A DNA stretch of 64,000 nt from Candidatus Gastranaerophilales bacterium (GTDB taxonomy: Bacteria; Cyanobacteriota; Vampirovibrionia; Gastranaerophilales; Gastranaerophilaceae). Below the pieces are notes generated by a model that was given only the letters and a program-made list of their open reading frames with translations, was not told the DNA's origin and searched no databases. This document shows, one piece after another, positions 54,818 through 63,141 of this stretch (positions within the stretch are counted from its first letter, which is position 1; each line of letters begins with the position of its first letter). The translations under genes were made by a program, and so were the position numbers. The stretch lies in assembly GCA_016280955.1 (NCBI GenBank), contig JAEEHV010000043.1, positions 1 through 64,000 of the forward strand, in the 5' to 3' direction.

Positions 54818-56476
54818 TTATAAATGTATTATCAATACCGGATTACCTTTAAGCTTTGCAAAAGAATCCGTGTTTACACTCAAGTTCATGTTTAATGCAG
54901 ATTTAACCGTTTCAATAATCACATTGTCAACAATTTTTTCACCACTGGAAGCTTGAATTCCTACAAATACAAACTTACCTGATGTCGGGTCAAAAGAAAT
55001 CTCTACTGCAATTCTGTTAGATATTGGCGGCTTATTTAACAACAGCAAATCAGTCTTAAGATTTAGCTGAATAACCTTTCCAAGTTTAACCAAATACCTC
55101 TTTGCAGCAGTATTTGAAACATATCCGGAAGGTACTTCCCAATCAACTTTAAGATTTGAAACCAAAACGGAAGCATCTAAATTACGTTCTATTGCAGGTA
55201 TTGCGACCGAATTACCCATTTCTTTATTCGCTTGAACTGTTTTATTTTCGACAGTTTCGACAGGCATTGCAACTTCTTTTTCCGCCGCAGCACCTGCTTT
55301 GTTATTTGCGTTTTGAGAAGAGTCATAATCATCTGTTATTTCTGACTCCTGAACGGTTTCAATTTCTTCAGGAAGTGGTGACTGAGAGTTGTTATACCAC
55401 CAAAATACACCTGCTCCAATACCGGCAACTGCAAGTAAAAATACTATTAACCCGATTATACCGACAGCTTTTGATTGACCGGAAGCTGAAGAAGAACCGT
55501 CTTTATTAAACAGAGTATCGATTTGTTCAGAATTTTCTTCATCTTCATATATTGAAGTTTCGGATTGTTCCTGACCGTCAGCATTATAATTTGGAGTTGT
55601 TTCCGTCATATACTCAAGGTCGTTTAACAAACTGCTGTCAGAATCTTGTGTTTCAGCATCACCTTTTCCGTCAGCAGAACCCTCATCAAGTGCATCATAC
55701 AAACCATCTATATCATCATTTAAATCAGTTCCCTCAGCAGCAGAATCCTGTGATTCAGAATTTGAACTTTCCGCATCGTTATCCGGCATAACCTGTGCAT
55801 CTTCAGCAGGTTCGTCGACTTGCGGCAGATTTACGGATATCATATTGTATAATGATTTTGCTTTTATAATTTTGTGCAGTTTTTCTCTGGCAGATTTTGA
55901 ATTTAACAATTCTGCTATAACCTGATATTTATCATCATATTTACCGTCTGCAAATTCAAATAAAATTTCATCATTTATGCCGTTATCTTCTTCCTCATAA
56001 TTTATATAAGGGCTGATATTATCAAAAGAAACAAGTTCTTTTTCGTTTACATGATAAAATCCGTTATCACTTTGTGAATGTCTGACGTTGTTTGGACGTA
56101 TAAAGCCTGTAACCGATGCAGATGTGAGTTCCGGCGATATTTTGACAAACATATATGCAAGCGGTTTTAGCCCTTTTTCAAAATGAATTTGCGGCACACC
56201 AATCTCTTCGCTTGTAAAATAGATACGAACATCCACATAACAACCGTTTATATATAAATCGGTAACCTCTGCATCATCAAGTAGATACAAAAATTTGTAT
56301 ATTCCGGATTTATCATCGGCAGTAAACTCGGAAGATTGAAAATATTTTGCAGCAACTTTTACTGCAAGAGCATTTGCCACAGCCTTATTTTTCAATTCCG
56401 TATTATCTATAGAGTCACACAACTCTTGAACAGCATCCAAATCAGCTTGATTTATAGTTATTAAGTCCGTATTCAC
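54818..56476 (-). CDS. DUF1822-like single-pass membrane protein with TonB-C-like end
   Basis: This 552-residue protein has an N-terminal domain (about 30-135: NALAVKVAAKYFQSSEF, LLDDAEVTDLYINGCYVDVR, then AYMFVKISPELTSASVTGFI) resembling cyanobacterial DUF1822. An acidic low-complexity region (about 215-330), one membrane segment (338-360, VGIIGLIVFLLAVAGIGAGV), and an external C-terminal domain (about 445-552) recalling a TonB/TolA C-terminal fold (VAVEISFD-like, here IAVEISFDPTSG) follow. The function is unknown. It heads the operon with the split-sigma-like and STAND genes, with AGGTGA before the ATG. Confidence 0.75.
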   Translation of the reverse strand: MNTDLITINQADLDAVQELCDSIDNTELKNKAVANALAVKVAAKYFQSSEFTADDKSGIYKFLYLLDDAEVTDLYINGCYVDVRIYFTSEEIGVPQIHFEKGLKPLAYMFVKISPELTSASVTGFIRPNNVRHSQSDNGFYHVNEKELVSFDNISPYINYEEEDNGINDEILFEFADGKYDDKYQVIAELLNSKSAREKLHKIIKAKSLYNMISVNLPQVDEPAEDAQVMPDNDAESSNSESQDSAAEGTDLNDDIDGLYDALDEGSADGKGDAETQDSDSSLLNDLEYMTETTPNYNADGQEQSETSIYEDEENSEQIDTLFNKDGSSSASGQSKAVGIIGLIVFLLAVAGIGAGVFWWYNNSQSPLPEEIETVQESEITDDYDSSQNANNKAGAAAEKEVAMPVETVENKTVQANKEMGNSVAIPAIERNLDASVLVSNLKVDWEVPSGYVSNTAAKRYLVKLGKVIQLNLKTDLLLLNKPPISNRIAVEISFDPTSGKFVFVGIQASSGEKIVDNVIIETVKSALNMNLSVNTDSFAKLKGNPVLIIHL

Positions 56477-56620
56477 CTAACACTCTCCCATACCTTTCCC
56501 AATCATAGCACAATATGTCAAAAAAATCTACAAGAGCATAATATTTACTAAATACAAACTTAGTTTTGACAAAAACAAATCGATTATTAAACTATATAGA
56601 GGATGTTAATAAAATCCCGT

Positions 56621-56647
56621 TAAAGATTTTTAAATTAATTCCGTAAG
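56621..56647 (+). promoter_or_regulatory. weak sigma-28-like promoter of the lytic transglycosylase gene
   Basis: TAAAGATT (7 of 8), N11, TCCGTAAG (4 of 8, keeping CCG). Spacing is exact but the -10 is poor, so this is a suggestion only. Confidence 0.35.
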
Positions 56648-56672
56648 AAACAGTGAAAGGATAATTTTAACA

Positions 56673-57323
56673 ATGTTTTCATCCATGCTGCAAAATTTAT
56701 TGGCATCATCAGGGCAGACAAATGCCATGCAAAGAGCTGTACAAATGAATCAGTACATAAATAAATACTCTGATAACTGGGTTCCTGTAACAAATAACAC
56801 ACCGGCAAAAGAAACTGCTTCCGTACAGTCATTTGATAAAGTCCTAAAAAACAGTGCCTCGGTAAAATTTGGTGATTTAATAACCAAACCCTCAACAAAG
56901 GTCAGTGCAAATATATATTCCGCACAGGCAAACAATGTGTCACCCGCAAAACAAAAAATTCTTAATATTATATCTGACACATGCAAAAGACACGGTGTAG
57001 ACGAAAAATTGGTAAAAGCTCTTGTAAAACAGGAATCTGGTTTTAATCCGAATGCAAAATCTAAAGTCGGCGCAATGGGACTTATGCAACTCATGCCGGG
57101 CACGGCAAGAGGGCTTGGTGTTACAAACCCGATGGATCCTGAACAAAATGTTGAAGGCGGTGTTAAATATCTCAAATCCATGCTAAATAAATATAACGGT
57201 AATATAATACTTGCCCTTGCGGCATATAATGCAGGTCCCAATGCAGTAGATAAATATGACGGGGTTCCGCCATATAAAGAAACTCAAAATTATGTCAAGT
57301 CAATTCTGGCATCATATCTGTAA
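56673..57323 (+). CDS. lytic transglycosylase (SLT domain), possibly flagellar
   Basis: This peptidoglycan lyase of 216 residues has a C-terminal SLT domain (about 93-216): catalytic Glu121 in [12 protein letters not shown], then [13 protein letters not shown] and [15 protein letters not shown]. The first ~90 residues are a Gln/Asn/Ser-rich linker with no signal peptide. A leaderless lytic enzyme of this kind is often exported through the flagellar apparatus, like FlgJ-type or rod-associated transglycosylases, to open the wall for the rod. An AAAGGA site precedes the ATG. A strong terminator follows. Confidence 0.92.
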   Translation: MFSSMLQNLLASSGQTNAMQRAVQMNQYINKYSDNWVPVTNNTPAKETASVQSFDKVLKNSASVKFGDLITKPSTKVSANIYSAQANNVSPAKQKILNIISDTCKRHGVDEKLVKALVKQESGFNPNAKSKVGAMGLMQLMPGTARGLGVTNPMDPEQNVEGGVKYLKSMLNKYNGNIILALAAYNAGPNAVDKYDGVPPYKETQNYVKSILASYL

Positions 57324-57342
57324 ATAAGCAATTTTAATATTA

Positions 57343-57378
57343 AAAAACCACCCTTGTTCAATCGGGTGGTTTTTTAAA
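57343..57378 (+). terminator. terminator after the transglycosylase gene
   Basis: AAAAAACCACCC pairs with GGGTGGTTTTTT around a 10-base loop, 20 bases after the stop. Confidence 0.9.
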
Positions 57379-57381
57379 TGC

Positions 57382-57407
57382 AAAAAAAAAGCACATACCG
57401 TGCTTTA
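57382..57407 (-). terminator. minus-strand terminator for the small sigma-28 gene
   Basis: On the minus strand AAAGCAC, loop GGTAT, GTGCTTT, followed by T. It lies 66 bases after the stop of the 41-residue gene and supports that gene as a separate transcript. Confidence 0.75.
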
Positions 57408-57472
57408 CTAATATATTTTAGAGAAAGAGAGAAATATAAATCTTTTTATACTTTATTAATAACTGACAAAAC

Positions 57473-57598
57473 TTATGAATTAATCATTCTGTCCAGTTCA
57501 TAAACTTTTAATACGATAGTATCAAGCTGCTCTTTAAACCATAAAGCAAACATGCCTACCTGTTCGCGAAAGCTGTAACATCCCGGCCACATATACAT
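57473..57598 (-). CDS. small protein (41 aa) under sigma-28-type promoter
   Basis: This reading frame is too short for the ORF track. It encodes 41 residues, starting MYMWPGCYSFREQVGMFALW and ending YELDRMINS; a helix-like amphipathic pattern runs through the C-terminal half. No family is recognised. It is judged real because it has a perfect AAAGGAG ribosome site 8 bases before the ATG, a near-perfect sigma-28 promoter 39 bases upstream, and a rho-independent terminator downstream. It lies between a lytic transglycosylase gene and the 128-residue sigma-28-type gene. Confidence 0.75.
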   Translation of the reverse strand: MYMWPGCYSFREQVGMFALWFKEQLDTIVLKVYELDRMINS

Positions 57599-57636
57599 AA
57601 TTTGTACTCCTTTCTGTTAACCTTCTTACAATTTCT

Positions 57637-57663
57637 ATATCGGCATAATTTTCAAAAACTTTA
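57637..57663 (-). promoter_or_regulatory. flagellar sigma-28 (FliA)-type promoter of the 41-aa gene
   Basis: On the minus strand TAAAGTTT, N11, GCCGATAT: 15 of 16 consensus positions with exact spacing. The predicted leader is about 32 bases. Confidence 0.85.
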
Positions 57664-57769
57664 ATTAAAAACCGCATTTTGTTACAAAAATTTACAAATT
57701 ATTTAAAAACAGCCAATTAAAAAAAGTAAAAAGACTTTATTATTTAGTTGTTGAACTGTCGGCTCCTGT

Positions 57770-58156
57770 TTATGCCGCAAATATATTTTTGAGATTCTTG
57801 TCAATTACGTAGTCACATAATTCACCTGTGTAAGAATCTTCTTCATCGCCGTCTTTGTTGGAAGTAAAATCATCCCACAGTTCGCCCAAAACATATTTCT
57901 TTTTCTTATCCTCAGCACGGCTTCTGAGATAATTCATTGTTTCTCTGAGTGAATTGTGCAAACTAATCTGAGCTGAAGTACTAAAAATAACAAAAGCAGA
58001 AGATGCCGGGTAATTTTTTGCTGCAAAGACAGTACCTGAAGAAGCTTCTTCAGCTTTTTCCGTATTCACAGCATTTGTCCGGAGAGTACTTTTTGCCATA
58101 CTTTCCGAAAATTCACGATTTTGAAAACCCATTGATGTTGATACATTGATACCCAT
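57770..58156 (-). CDS. unknown protein (128 aa) under sigma-28-type promoter
   Basis: This 128-residue hydrophilic protein has no recognised family and no membrane segment. It starts MGINVSTSMGFQNREFSESM. The middle is Ser/Ala-rich (PASSAFVIFSTSAQISLHNS) and a basic stretch (AEDKKKKYVLGELWDDF) precedes an acidic C-terminus. The ATG has AAAAGGGA upstream. A perfect sigma-28 promoter lies about 90 bases before the start, so it should be expressed with the late flagellar genes. Confidence 0.8.
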   Translation of the reverse strand: MGINVSTSMGFQNREFSESMAKSTLRTNAVNTEKAEEASSGTVFAAKNYPASSAFVIFSTSAQISLHNSLRETMNYLRSRAEDKKKKYVLGELWDDFTSNKDGDEEDSYTGELCDYVIDKNLKNIFAA

Positions 58157-58245
58157 AGTCAGATCCCTTTTCGTGCGGCATCCCTATTACCGCTTCCTTT
58201 TTAATTTTCCGGCTCCTTGTCGCTTTGTTTTCCCTTGTACTATTG

Positions 58246-58272
58246 TTATCGGCACATTTACCCAAAACTTTA
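58246..58272 (-). promoter_or_regulatory. flagellar sigma-28 (FliA)-type promoter of the 128-aa gene
   Basis: On the minus strand TAAAGTTT, N11, GCCGATAA: all 16 consensus positions with exact spacing. The predicted leader is about 80 bases. Confidence 0.9.
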
Positions 58273-58381
58273 ATTTTTATAACATTTTTCTTAAAAATTG
58301 TTACAAATCTTTACATTACAGCTGATAGTATGTTTTAAGGCGATATTTATAGTATTATTAAGAAAGAATTGGGAGGATTTA

Positions 58382-59197
58382 ATGTCGGTTGTTTTGGAGC
58401 AAAAGCAGGGATTAATTGCAGGAGATGGTCTTTTACCGGTAAAGATGGCTCAGTATGCAAAAGAAAACGGATTTGATGTTGTTGCAATTTCATTATCTGA
58501 TGATAACTGCAAACAATTAAAGAAATTCTGCTCAAAGGTTTATTCTTTTTGTCCGGGAGAAGCTCTCAAAATTGAACAGACACTAAAGGAAGAAAACATT
58601 AAGCAGTTAACGTTTTTAGGTAAAGTCAGTAAAACAATAATACTTAAACGTCCCAAATTTGATTCAAAGGCTGTTGATTTTATTAAGAAAGCCGTAAGGT
58701 TAAACGATGACAAAGTTATGCTCATGCTTATTGAAGAGCTTGAAAATATCGGAATTACAATTTTAGATCAAACATTATTTATAAAAAATCTTATGATTCC
58801 TTCAGGCATACTTGGCAAAGTACAACCGACACAAGAGCAGGTGGATGATGTTAATTACGGATACTGGCTTGCAAAAGAGACAGGGAAGCTTGATATCGGA
58901 CAATCTGTTGTAATTAAAGATAAAATGATAATGGCTGTTGAAGCAATTGAAGGTACGGATAATTGTATCAAAAGAGGATGCAAAATAGCCAAAAAGAATT
59001 CGCGTATTATAAAAGTTGCAAAACCGTCACAGGATAAAAGATTTGATATTCCTGCAATAGGGCTGAAAACATTAAAAACAATGCATAAATATAAAGCTGA
59101 TTTAATTGCTGTTGAAGCCGGCGAAACAATCATTGTTGACAAAGAAGATGTTATAAAATACGCAGATAAGCATGGCATTGTCGTTATGGCAGTGTAA
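58382..59197 (+). CDS. lpxI: UDP-2,3-diacylglucosamine pyrophosphatase LpxI
   Basis: LpxI hydrolyses UDP-2,3-diacylglucosamine to lipid X in lipid A synthesis, in place of LpxH. The ~271-residue protein has the N-terminal UDP-sugar-binding part (GLIAGDGLLPVKMAQYAKEN) and the C-terminal catalytic domain with MAVEAIEGTDNCIKRG and VAKPSQDKRFDIPAIG. The track start at 58298 is a TTG; ATG 58382 with GGGAGGA is the real start. lpxB follows 60 bases later, as expected of a lipid A pair. Confidence 0.95.
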   Translation: MSVVLEQKQGLIAGDGLLPVKMAQYAKENGFDVVAISLSDDNCKQLKKFCSKVYSFCPGEALKIEQTLKEENIKQLTFLGKVSKTIILKRPKFDSKAVDFIKKAVRLNDDKVMLMLIEELENIGITILDQTLFIKNLMIPSGILGKVQPTQEQVDDVNYGYWLAKETGKLDIGQSVVIKDKMIMAVEAIEGTDNCIKRGCKIAKKNSRIIKVAKPSQDKRFDIPAIGLKTLKTMHKYKADLIAVEAGETIIVDKEDVIKYADKHGIVVMAV

Positions 59198-59257
59198 TCC
59201 TGATGGTTCATTATCAATAATCTGCGACAGAGGTCTTAATTATACTTGAGAGGAGTT

Positions 59258-60379
59258 ATGAAAAAAGTTTTTATTATAACCGGAGAATACTCAGGTGATA
59301 TGCACGGCAGTAAAGTTGCCGAATTGCTAAAAAAAGAACTTCCGGACATTGTTATTGAAGGAATCGGAGGTGAAAACCTCAAAAATGCCGGAGTTAAATT
59401 ATTTTGCGACCACACAAAAATGGCAGGATTCGGGTTGAGTTTTGAAATGATTGTTAACCACCTTATGCTTGAAAAAAAAGTTGCAGATTACCTTCTTAAT
59501 GAATTTAAGCCTGACTTGGTCTTATGTATAGATTACGGTACCTTTAATTTAAGAGTTGCAAAAAGATTAAAAGGACACGGAATAAAAGTATTTCATTACA
59601 TACCTCCTCAGGTATGGGCAAGCAGAAAATGGCGGATTAAAGGTATTAAAAAATTTGTTGACAAAGTGCTTTGCATATTTCCGTTTGAAGAAGATATGTA
59701 CAAAGAGTACGGAATAGATGTTCATTACTGCGGTCATCCTCTTATAAAGCAGCTGCAGAATAAAGCAGACCGGACAGAGTTTTTTAATAAACACGGGCTT
59801 GATACAAAACGGCCGCTTGTATCCGTATTTCCCGGTTCAAGGCCGCTTGAACTGAAATTTTTGGCAAAAACATTAATTGAAGGGGCAAAACAATTACAGA
59901 AAAAACATCCTGAATTGCAATTCTGCATATCGCATGCCCCAAGTCTCAGTGATAATGTATTTGATAAATATGTAAAAGATACTGATTTTAAAATCATAAA
60001 AGGAGAAAATCAGGCTCTGCTAAGTGTGTCTGATTCATTAATACTTGCATCAGGTACCGTTGCACTGGAAGCAGCCCTGTACAAGGTCCCAATGATAATC
60101 GGTTACCGCGGCCCATGGATTTTATATTTAGCTTACTTAATGTTCAGATGTATAAAACAGGTATCTCTGCCTAATATTGTTACAGGTGAAGATATTGTTC
60201 CCGAACTTATACAGGCAAAATTTACAAAACACAATATCTGTTATGAAACTGAACGTTTGCTCTACGACAAGAAATACAGGGCAGAAGTTATTGAAAAACT
60301 TGAACATGTAAAGAACAAGCTTTCCGATAAATACTCTGCACAAGAAGTTGCAAATTGCATTGTCGATGCTTTAAAATAG
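59258..60379 (+). CDS. lpxB: lipid-A-disaccharide synthase
   Basis: LpxB joins UDP-2,3-diacylglucosamine and lipid X to make the lipid A disaccharide at the inner membrane. The 373-residue protein has VFIITGEYSGDMHGSK at the start, YYIPPQVWA-type HYIPPQVWASRKWR, and VFPGSRPLELK. The ASGTVALEAALYKVPMIIGY segment belongs to the GT-B C-terminal domain. ATG 59258 after AGAGGAG is preferred to the track start at 59246 (TTG). It is co-transcribed with lpxI and shows that the cell has lipid A. Confidence 0.97.
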   Translation: MKKVFIITGEYSGDMHGSKVAELLKKELPDIVIEGIGGENLKNAGVKLFCDHTKMAGFGLSFEMIVNHLMLEKKVADYLLNEFKPDLVLCIDYGTFNLRVAKRLKGHGIKVFHYIPPQVWASRKWRIKGIKKFVDKVLCIFPFEEDMYKEYGIDVHYCGHPLIKQLQNKADRTEFFNKHGLDTKRPLVSVFPGSRPLELKFLAKTLIEGAKQLQKKHPELQFCISHAPSLSDNVFDKYVKDTDFKIIKGENQALLSVSDSLILASGTVALEAALYKVPMIIGYRGPWILYLAYLMFRCIKQVSLPNIVTGEDIVPELIQAKFTKHNICYETERLLYDKKYRAEVIEKLEHVKNKLSDKYSAQEVANCIVDALK

Positions 60380-60381
60380 CA

Positions 60382-61296
60382 TTAAACAGATACAACGACC
60401 TGCCCGACAACTTTTCCTGCAATCGTCTTAATTCTGTTGTCATATTTTATCTGTCCCCATCCTGTACGGTTAATAATATCAAACAGGGCAAACCTGCGGG
60501 CTTCATACGAACAATCGTTAATCTTTATGATAAAAGCATTCATCTCCTGAACGTTAAGCACAACACATAAACCGCCGGCACCGACTTTTGCTATCAAATT
60601 TTTTGTTTTCTGAATAATTTCCGTATCGGTTCTGTTTTCTCCACCGAAAATATAAGGATTGGCTTTTATTGCAGAAAGTATTTGAGGATACTTCAATAAA
60701 TTTACAAAACCTTTTGCAATATTTTTTAGAGGCATACTTAATATTGGAACTCCGCATCCGTCTGTTGTCATCGGATATTTTTCCGGATCTTCCACACCGC
60801 ACATTTCATTAATTTTTTCTTTTATGGCAACCTGCAAAGGATGGTCAGGCTCGAAATATGACTCAGTGTTCCAGCCTTTTTTTATGCATATAGCAAGGTA
60901 ACCAAGATGTTTTCCGGAACAATTATTATGCAACGGAGAGGGGTTATCACCACGCACAATCATTTTATTTTGCATAGACATTGATAACGGGGCATGAACT
61001 CCGCACTTTAAATCATTTTCATCGATTTTGAATTTCTTCATGATGCTTCTGGCAACCTTCAAATGGCAGTCTTCACCTGCATGAGAGCCGCAGCAAAGTG
61101 CAAATTCTTCCGGTAATAAATCTATGTCATAATCAACAAGCAGGGTTGCCTGCAAAGGTTTTGCACAAGAACGCATAAAATACGGGGAAGTCATTTTATC
61201 ATCAGACTTTAAACCGTTAATCGGATTTAGTGATACATAATAACCCTCGTGAAATTCCTCAATTAATCCATCTCTTATGTAATCAACTTTTATCAT
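60382..61296 (-). CDS. L-asparaginase (Rhizobium-type, PF06089-like)
   Basis: This 304-residue protein resembles the thermolabile L-asparaginase II family of Rhizobium, distinct from the E. coli enzymes; it would release ammonia from asparagine in the cytoplasm. Family features are MRSCAKPLQATLL near the N-terminus, CCGSHAGEDCHLK, HNNCSGKHLGYL and TTDGCGVPILSMPL. No signal peptide is seen. It overlaps the preceding MshEN-like gene by 4 bases, so they are co-translated, although the products have no obvious link. Confidence 0.9.
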   Translation of the reverse strand: MIKVDYIRDGLIEEFHEGYYVSLNPINGLKSDDKMTSPYFMRSCAKPLQATLLVDYDIDLLPEEFALCCGSHAGEDCHLKVARSIMKKFKIDENDLKCGVHAPLSMSMQNKMIVRGDNPSPLHNNCSGKHLGYLAICIKKGWNTESYFEPDHPLQVAIKEKINEMCGVEDPEKYPMTTDGCGVPILSMPLKNIAKGFVNLLKYPQILSAIKANPYIFGGENRTDTEIIQKTKNLIAKVGAGGLCVVLNVQEMNAFIIKINDCSYEARRFALFDIINRTGWGQIKYDNRIKTIAGKVVGQVVVSV

Positions 61297-62057
61297 GATT
61301 CTTTGACTTCCGTCTGCTTATGGTCTTTAATGTATGTTAACACAGCATCCAGTTTTTGACGCATAATCTCATTTTCTTCTTTCAAACGAGTATTTTCTAC
61401 ACGAATATCATAGTTTTCACGTTCCAGAGCTATGTTTGGCATTTCTTTGGGATTTAGAGAAAAGCGTTTACCGGATTCTTCCTTCATAAAAATAATACTT
61501 TTAACATCAATTTCTTTTACAAATCCCATTTGAACCATCAATTCAGCAATAAATACATGCTTTCCGGAATTTTTTATTTCCTGCTGCTTGTTTAAAACTT
61601 CATCAAGCTGTTCTATTGTCATTTTCCCGGCACGAATCAGATATTCACCGGTTCTGTATTTTCCTGCAATAAAACCTGCAATTGCACTTACTATATCAGG
61701 AACTTCTTTTGAAAATAAATGAGAAGTTCTGCAAAACGTAAATGCTTTAGATACTTCCTCTAGAGATAAATTATTTTCTATTGCAATCTCAATTAATGAC
61801 ATTCCTTTTGAGCAACTGTTAAGAAATGAATATATGCTTTCATCATATCGTGATTCCTTCGTAAGAAGTTCATTTTGTCCTTTATCAGACAAAACCGGTT
61901 TATATATATGGAACAATTCACCCTCTTTAACATCCAAAAACTCATTACTCATATATGTTTTCAAATCGTTAGACAAATTAACAAATATGGTTTGTTTAAT
62001 CCATAGCGGGTATGAAATCATTTTCTCCATATAATCAATAAATAAACCTTTGCTCAT
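61293..62057 (-). CDS. protein with MshEN-like (GSPII_E N-terminal-like) domain and coiled-coil tail
   Basis: This 254-residue protein has an N-terminal part with a helical segment GMSLIEIAIENNLSLEEVSK (about 85-104) and a middle domain (about 130-195: YLIRAGKMTIEQLDEVLNKQ, then FIAELMVQMGFVKEIDVKSI) resembling MshEN/GspE-N domains, some of which bind c-di-GMP. The C-terminal ~45 residues are a coiled coil. The RLG motif of c-di-GMP-binding MshEN is not present (KHVFIAEL), so binding is doubtful. It is divergent from flaG and may serve motility or surface control. Confidence 0.68.
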   Translation of the reverse strand: MSKGLFIDYMEKMISYPLWIKQTIFVNLSNDLKTYMSNEFLDVKEGELFHIYKPVLSDKGQNELLTKESRYDESIYSFLNSCSKGMSLIEIAIENNLSLEEVSKAFTFCRTSHLFSKEVPDIVSAIAGFIAGKYRTGEYLIRAGKMTIEQLDEVLNKQQEIKNSGKHVFIAELMVQMGFVKEIDVKSIIFMKEESGKRFSLNPKEMPNIALERENYDIRVENTRLKEENEIMRQKLDAVLTYIKDHKQTEVKES

Positions 62058-62147
62058 AAATTCCCCTTCTTTTATATGATGTACATATTTGAATTATATC
62101 ATAATATAGTAAATAAGTTTACTTTGTAAAGGAAGGTTTATAATTAT

Positions 62148-62594
62148 ATGGGAATGGACGGGTTTTCAATTGCGAATACCGGCATTGTGCAGGATAAGAC
62201 ATCTGCTGAAATGAGCAGCAGAGTTGAACAATCTATAGCTGCAGATCCTACAAATTCAAGCCAGCAAGTTCAGGAAGCGGCAACAAACCGGAGAGTTAAC
62301 GAAAAAGAAGAAAACGAAGAAGAAAATCAAAAACGAAAAAACCAGCAAAACGACACTTTTCAAGACGGATACGTTGAAGAAAAACAAGAAGATACTGAAT
62401 CTGAAATACATGTTGAAGATTTTGAAAACCCAGATAAAAATTTTTATGTTAAACTAAATGTAAAAGATGATATAATAGAATTATATGATAGTTCATCCGA
62501 CAGATTGGTAGAAACAATTTCCGGCGCTGAACTGGGAGAACTTGTTCAGAAACTGAACATAGCCTCCGGCATATTTGTTAACAAAAAGGTTTAA
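62148..62594 (+). CDS. flaG: FlaG family flagellar protein
   Basis: FlaG-type proteins affect filament length and are often encoded beside fliS or fliD. The 148-residue protein has a disordered, charged N-terminal ~95 residues rich in Glu, Gln and Lys, and a C-terminal beta-alpha domain (KNFYVKLNVKDDIIELYDSS then TISGAELGELVQKLNIASG) matching FlaG. The ATG has an AAAGGAAGG site. fliS follows 4 bases later. fliD is not in the window. Confidence 0.88.
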   Translation: MGMDGFSIANTGIVQDKTSAEMSSRVEQSIAADPTNSSQQVQEAATNRRVNEKEENEEENQKRKNQQNDTFQDGYVEEKQEDTESEIHVEDFENPDKNFYVKLNVKDDIIELYDSSSDRLVETISGAELGELVQKLNIASGIFVNKKV

Positions 62595-62598
62595 AAGC

Positions 62599-63141
62599 AT
62601 GCCACCGGGAAATCCTTACGCAAAATACATAAAACAATATCAGGCAAATAACATTAACACCGCAACTCCGGAAAAGTTAATGATAATGTTGTTTGATGCT
62701 GCAATTCAATTTTTGCAAAAAGCTAAAACATCTATTGCAGAAAAAAACTTTCAGGAACGCACAACCAACATTGACGGTGCCAGAAAAATTATAAGAGAAC
62801 TTATGAGAACAATTGATTTGGAAAACGGAAATGACGTTTCAAAACAACTGTTCAAATTATATAACCGCATGGCAATGAATCTTATAAAAGCAAATGTCCA
62901 AAGGGATACCGGTAAAATTGATGAAGTTATTAATGACCTTTCAAATATAAGATGGGGCTTCCAAAAAGCTATTGAAATACAAAGTGGTGTTACGACTATA
63001 GAACAGGCTATGCAGGATCAAACAATGCAGGAGATGGCAATTCAACCGGGTACAATGCCTGAACAAGCAGCTCCGCAAGCAGACATAACTACCGCAGAAA
63101 ATAAACTTACAGCTGAAAATGGAGATAATAATGCAGGATGA
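62599..63141 (+). CDS. fliS: flagellar export chaperone FliS
   Basis: FliS binds the C-terminus of flagellin and stops it polymerising in the cytoplasm before export. The FliS helical bundle is clear (PYAKYIKQYQANNINTATPE, LMIMLFDAAIQFLQKAK, LFKLYNRMAMNLIKANVQRD). The C-terminal ~45 residues are an extra Gln/Ala-rich tail not typical of FliS. The track begins at TTG 62575, within flaG; ATG 62599 (MPPGNPYAKY) fits the family start. It overlaps the following fliT-like gene. Confidence 0.94.
   Translation: MPPGNPYAKYIKQYQANNINTATPEKLMIMLFDAAIQFLQKAKTSIAEKNFQERTTNIDGARKIIRELMRTIDLENGNDVSKQLFKLYNRMAMNLIKANVQRDTGKIDEVINDLSNIRWGFQKAIEIQSGVTTIEQAMQDQTMQEMAIQPGTMPEQAAPQADITTAENKLTAENGDNNAG

Noticed and set aside
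53366-55791. Plus-strand ORFs (His/Leu/Gln-rich) opposite the acidic regions of the split-sigma-like and DUF1822-like genes
   Set aside because: Same composition artefact; no ribosome sites and low-complexity products.
58156-58180. Upstream ORF starting ATGCCGCACGAAAAG that overlaps the 128-aa gene
   Set aside because: It is 22 codons, with poor ribosome-site spacing and no conservation evidence; it could be leader control but is not supported.
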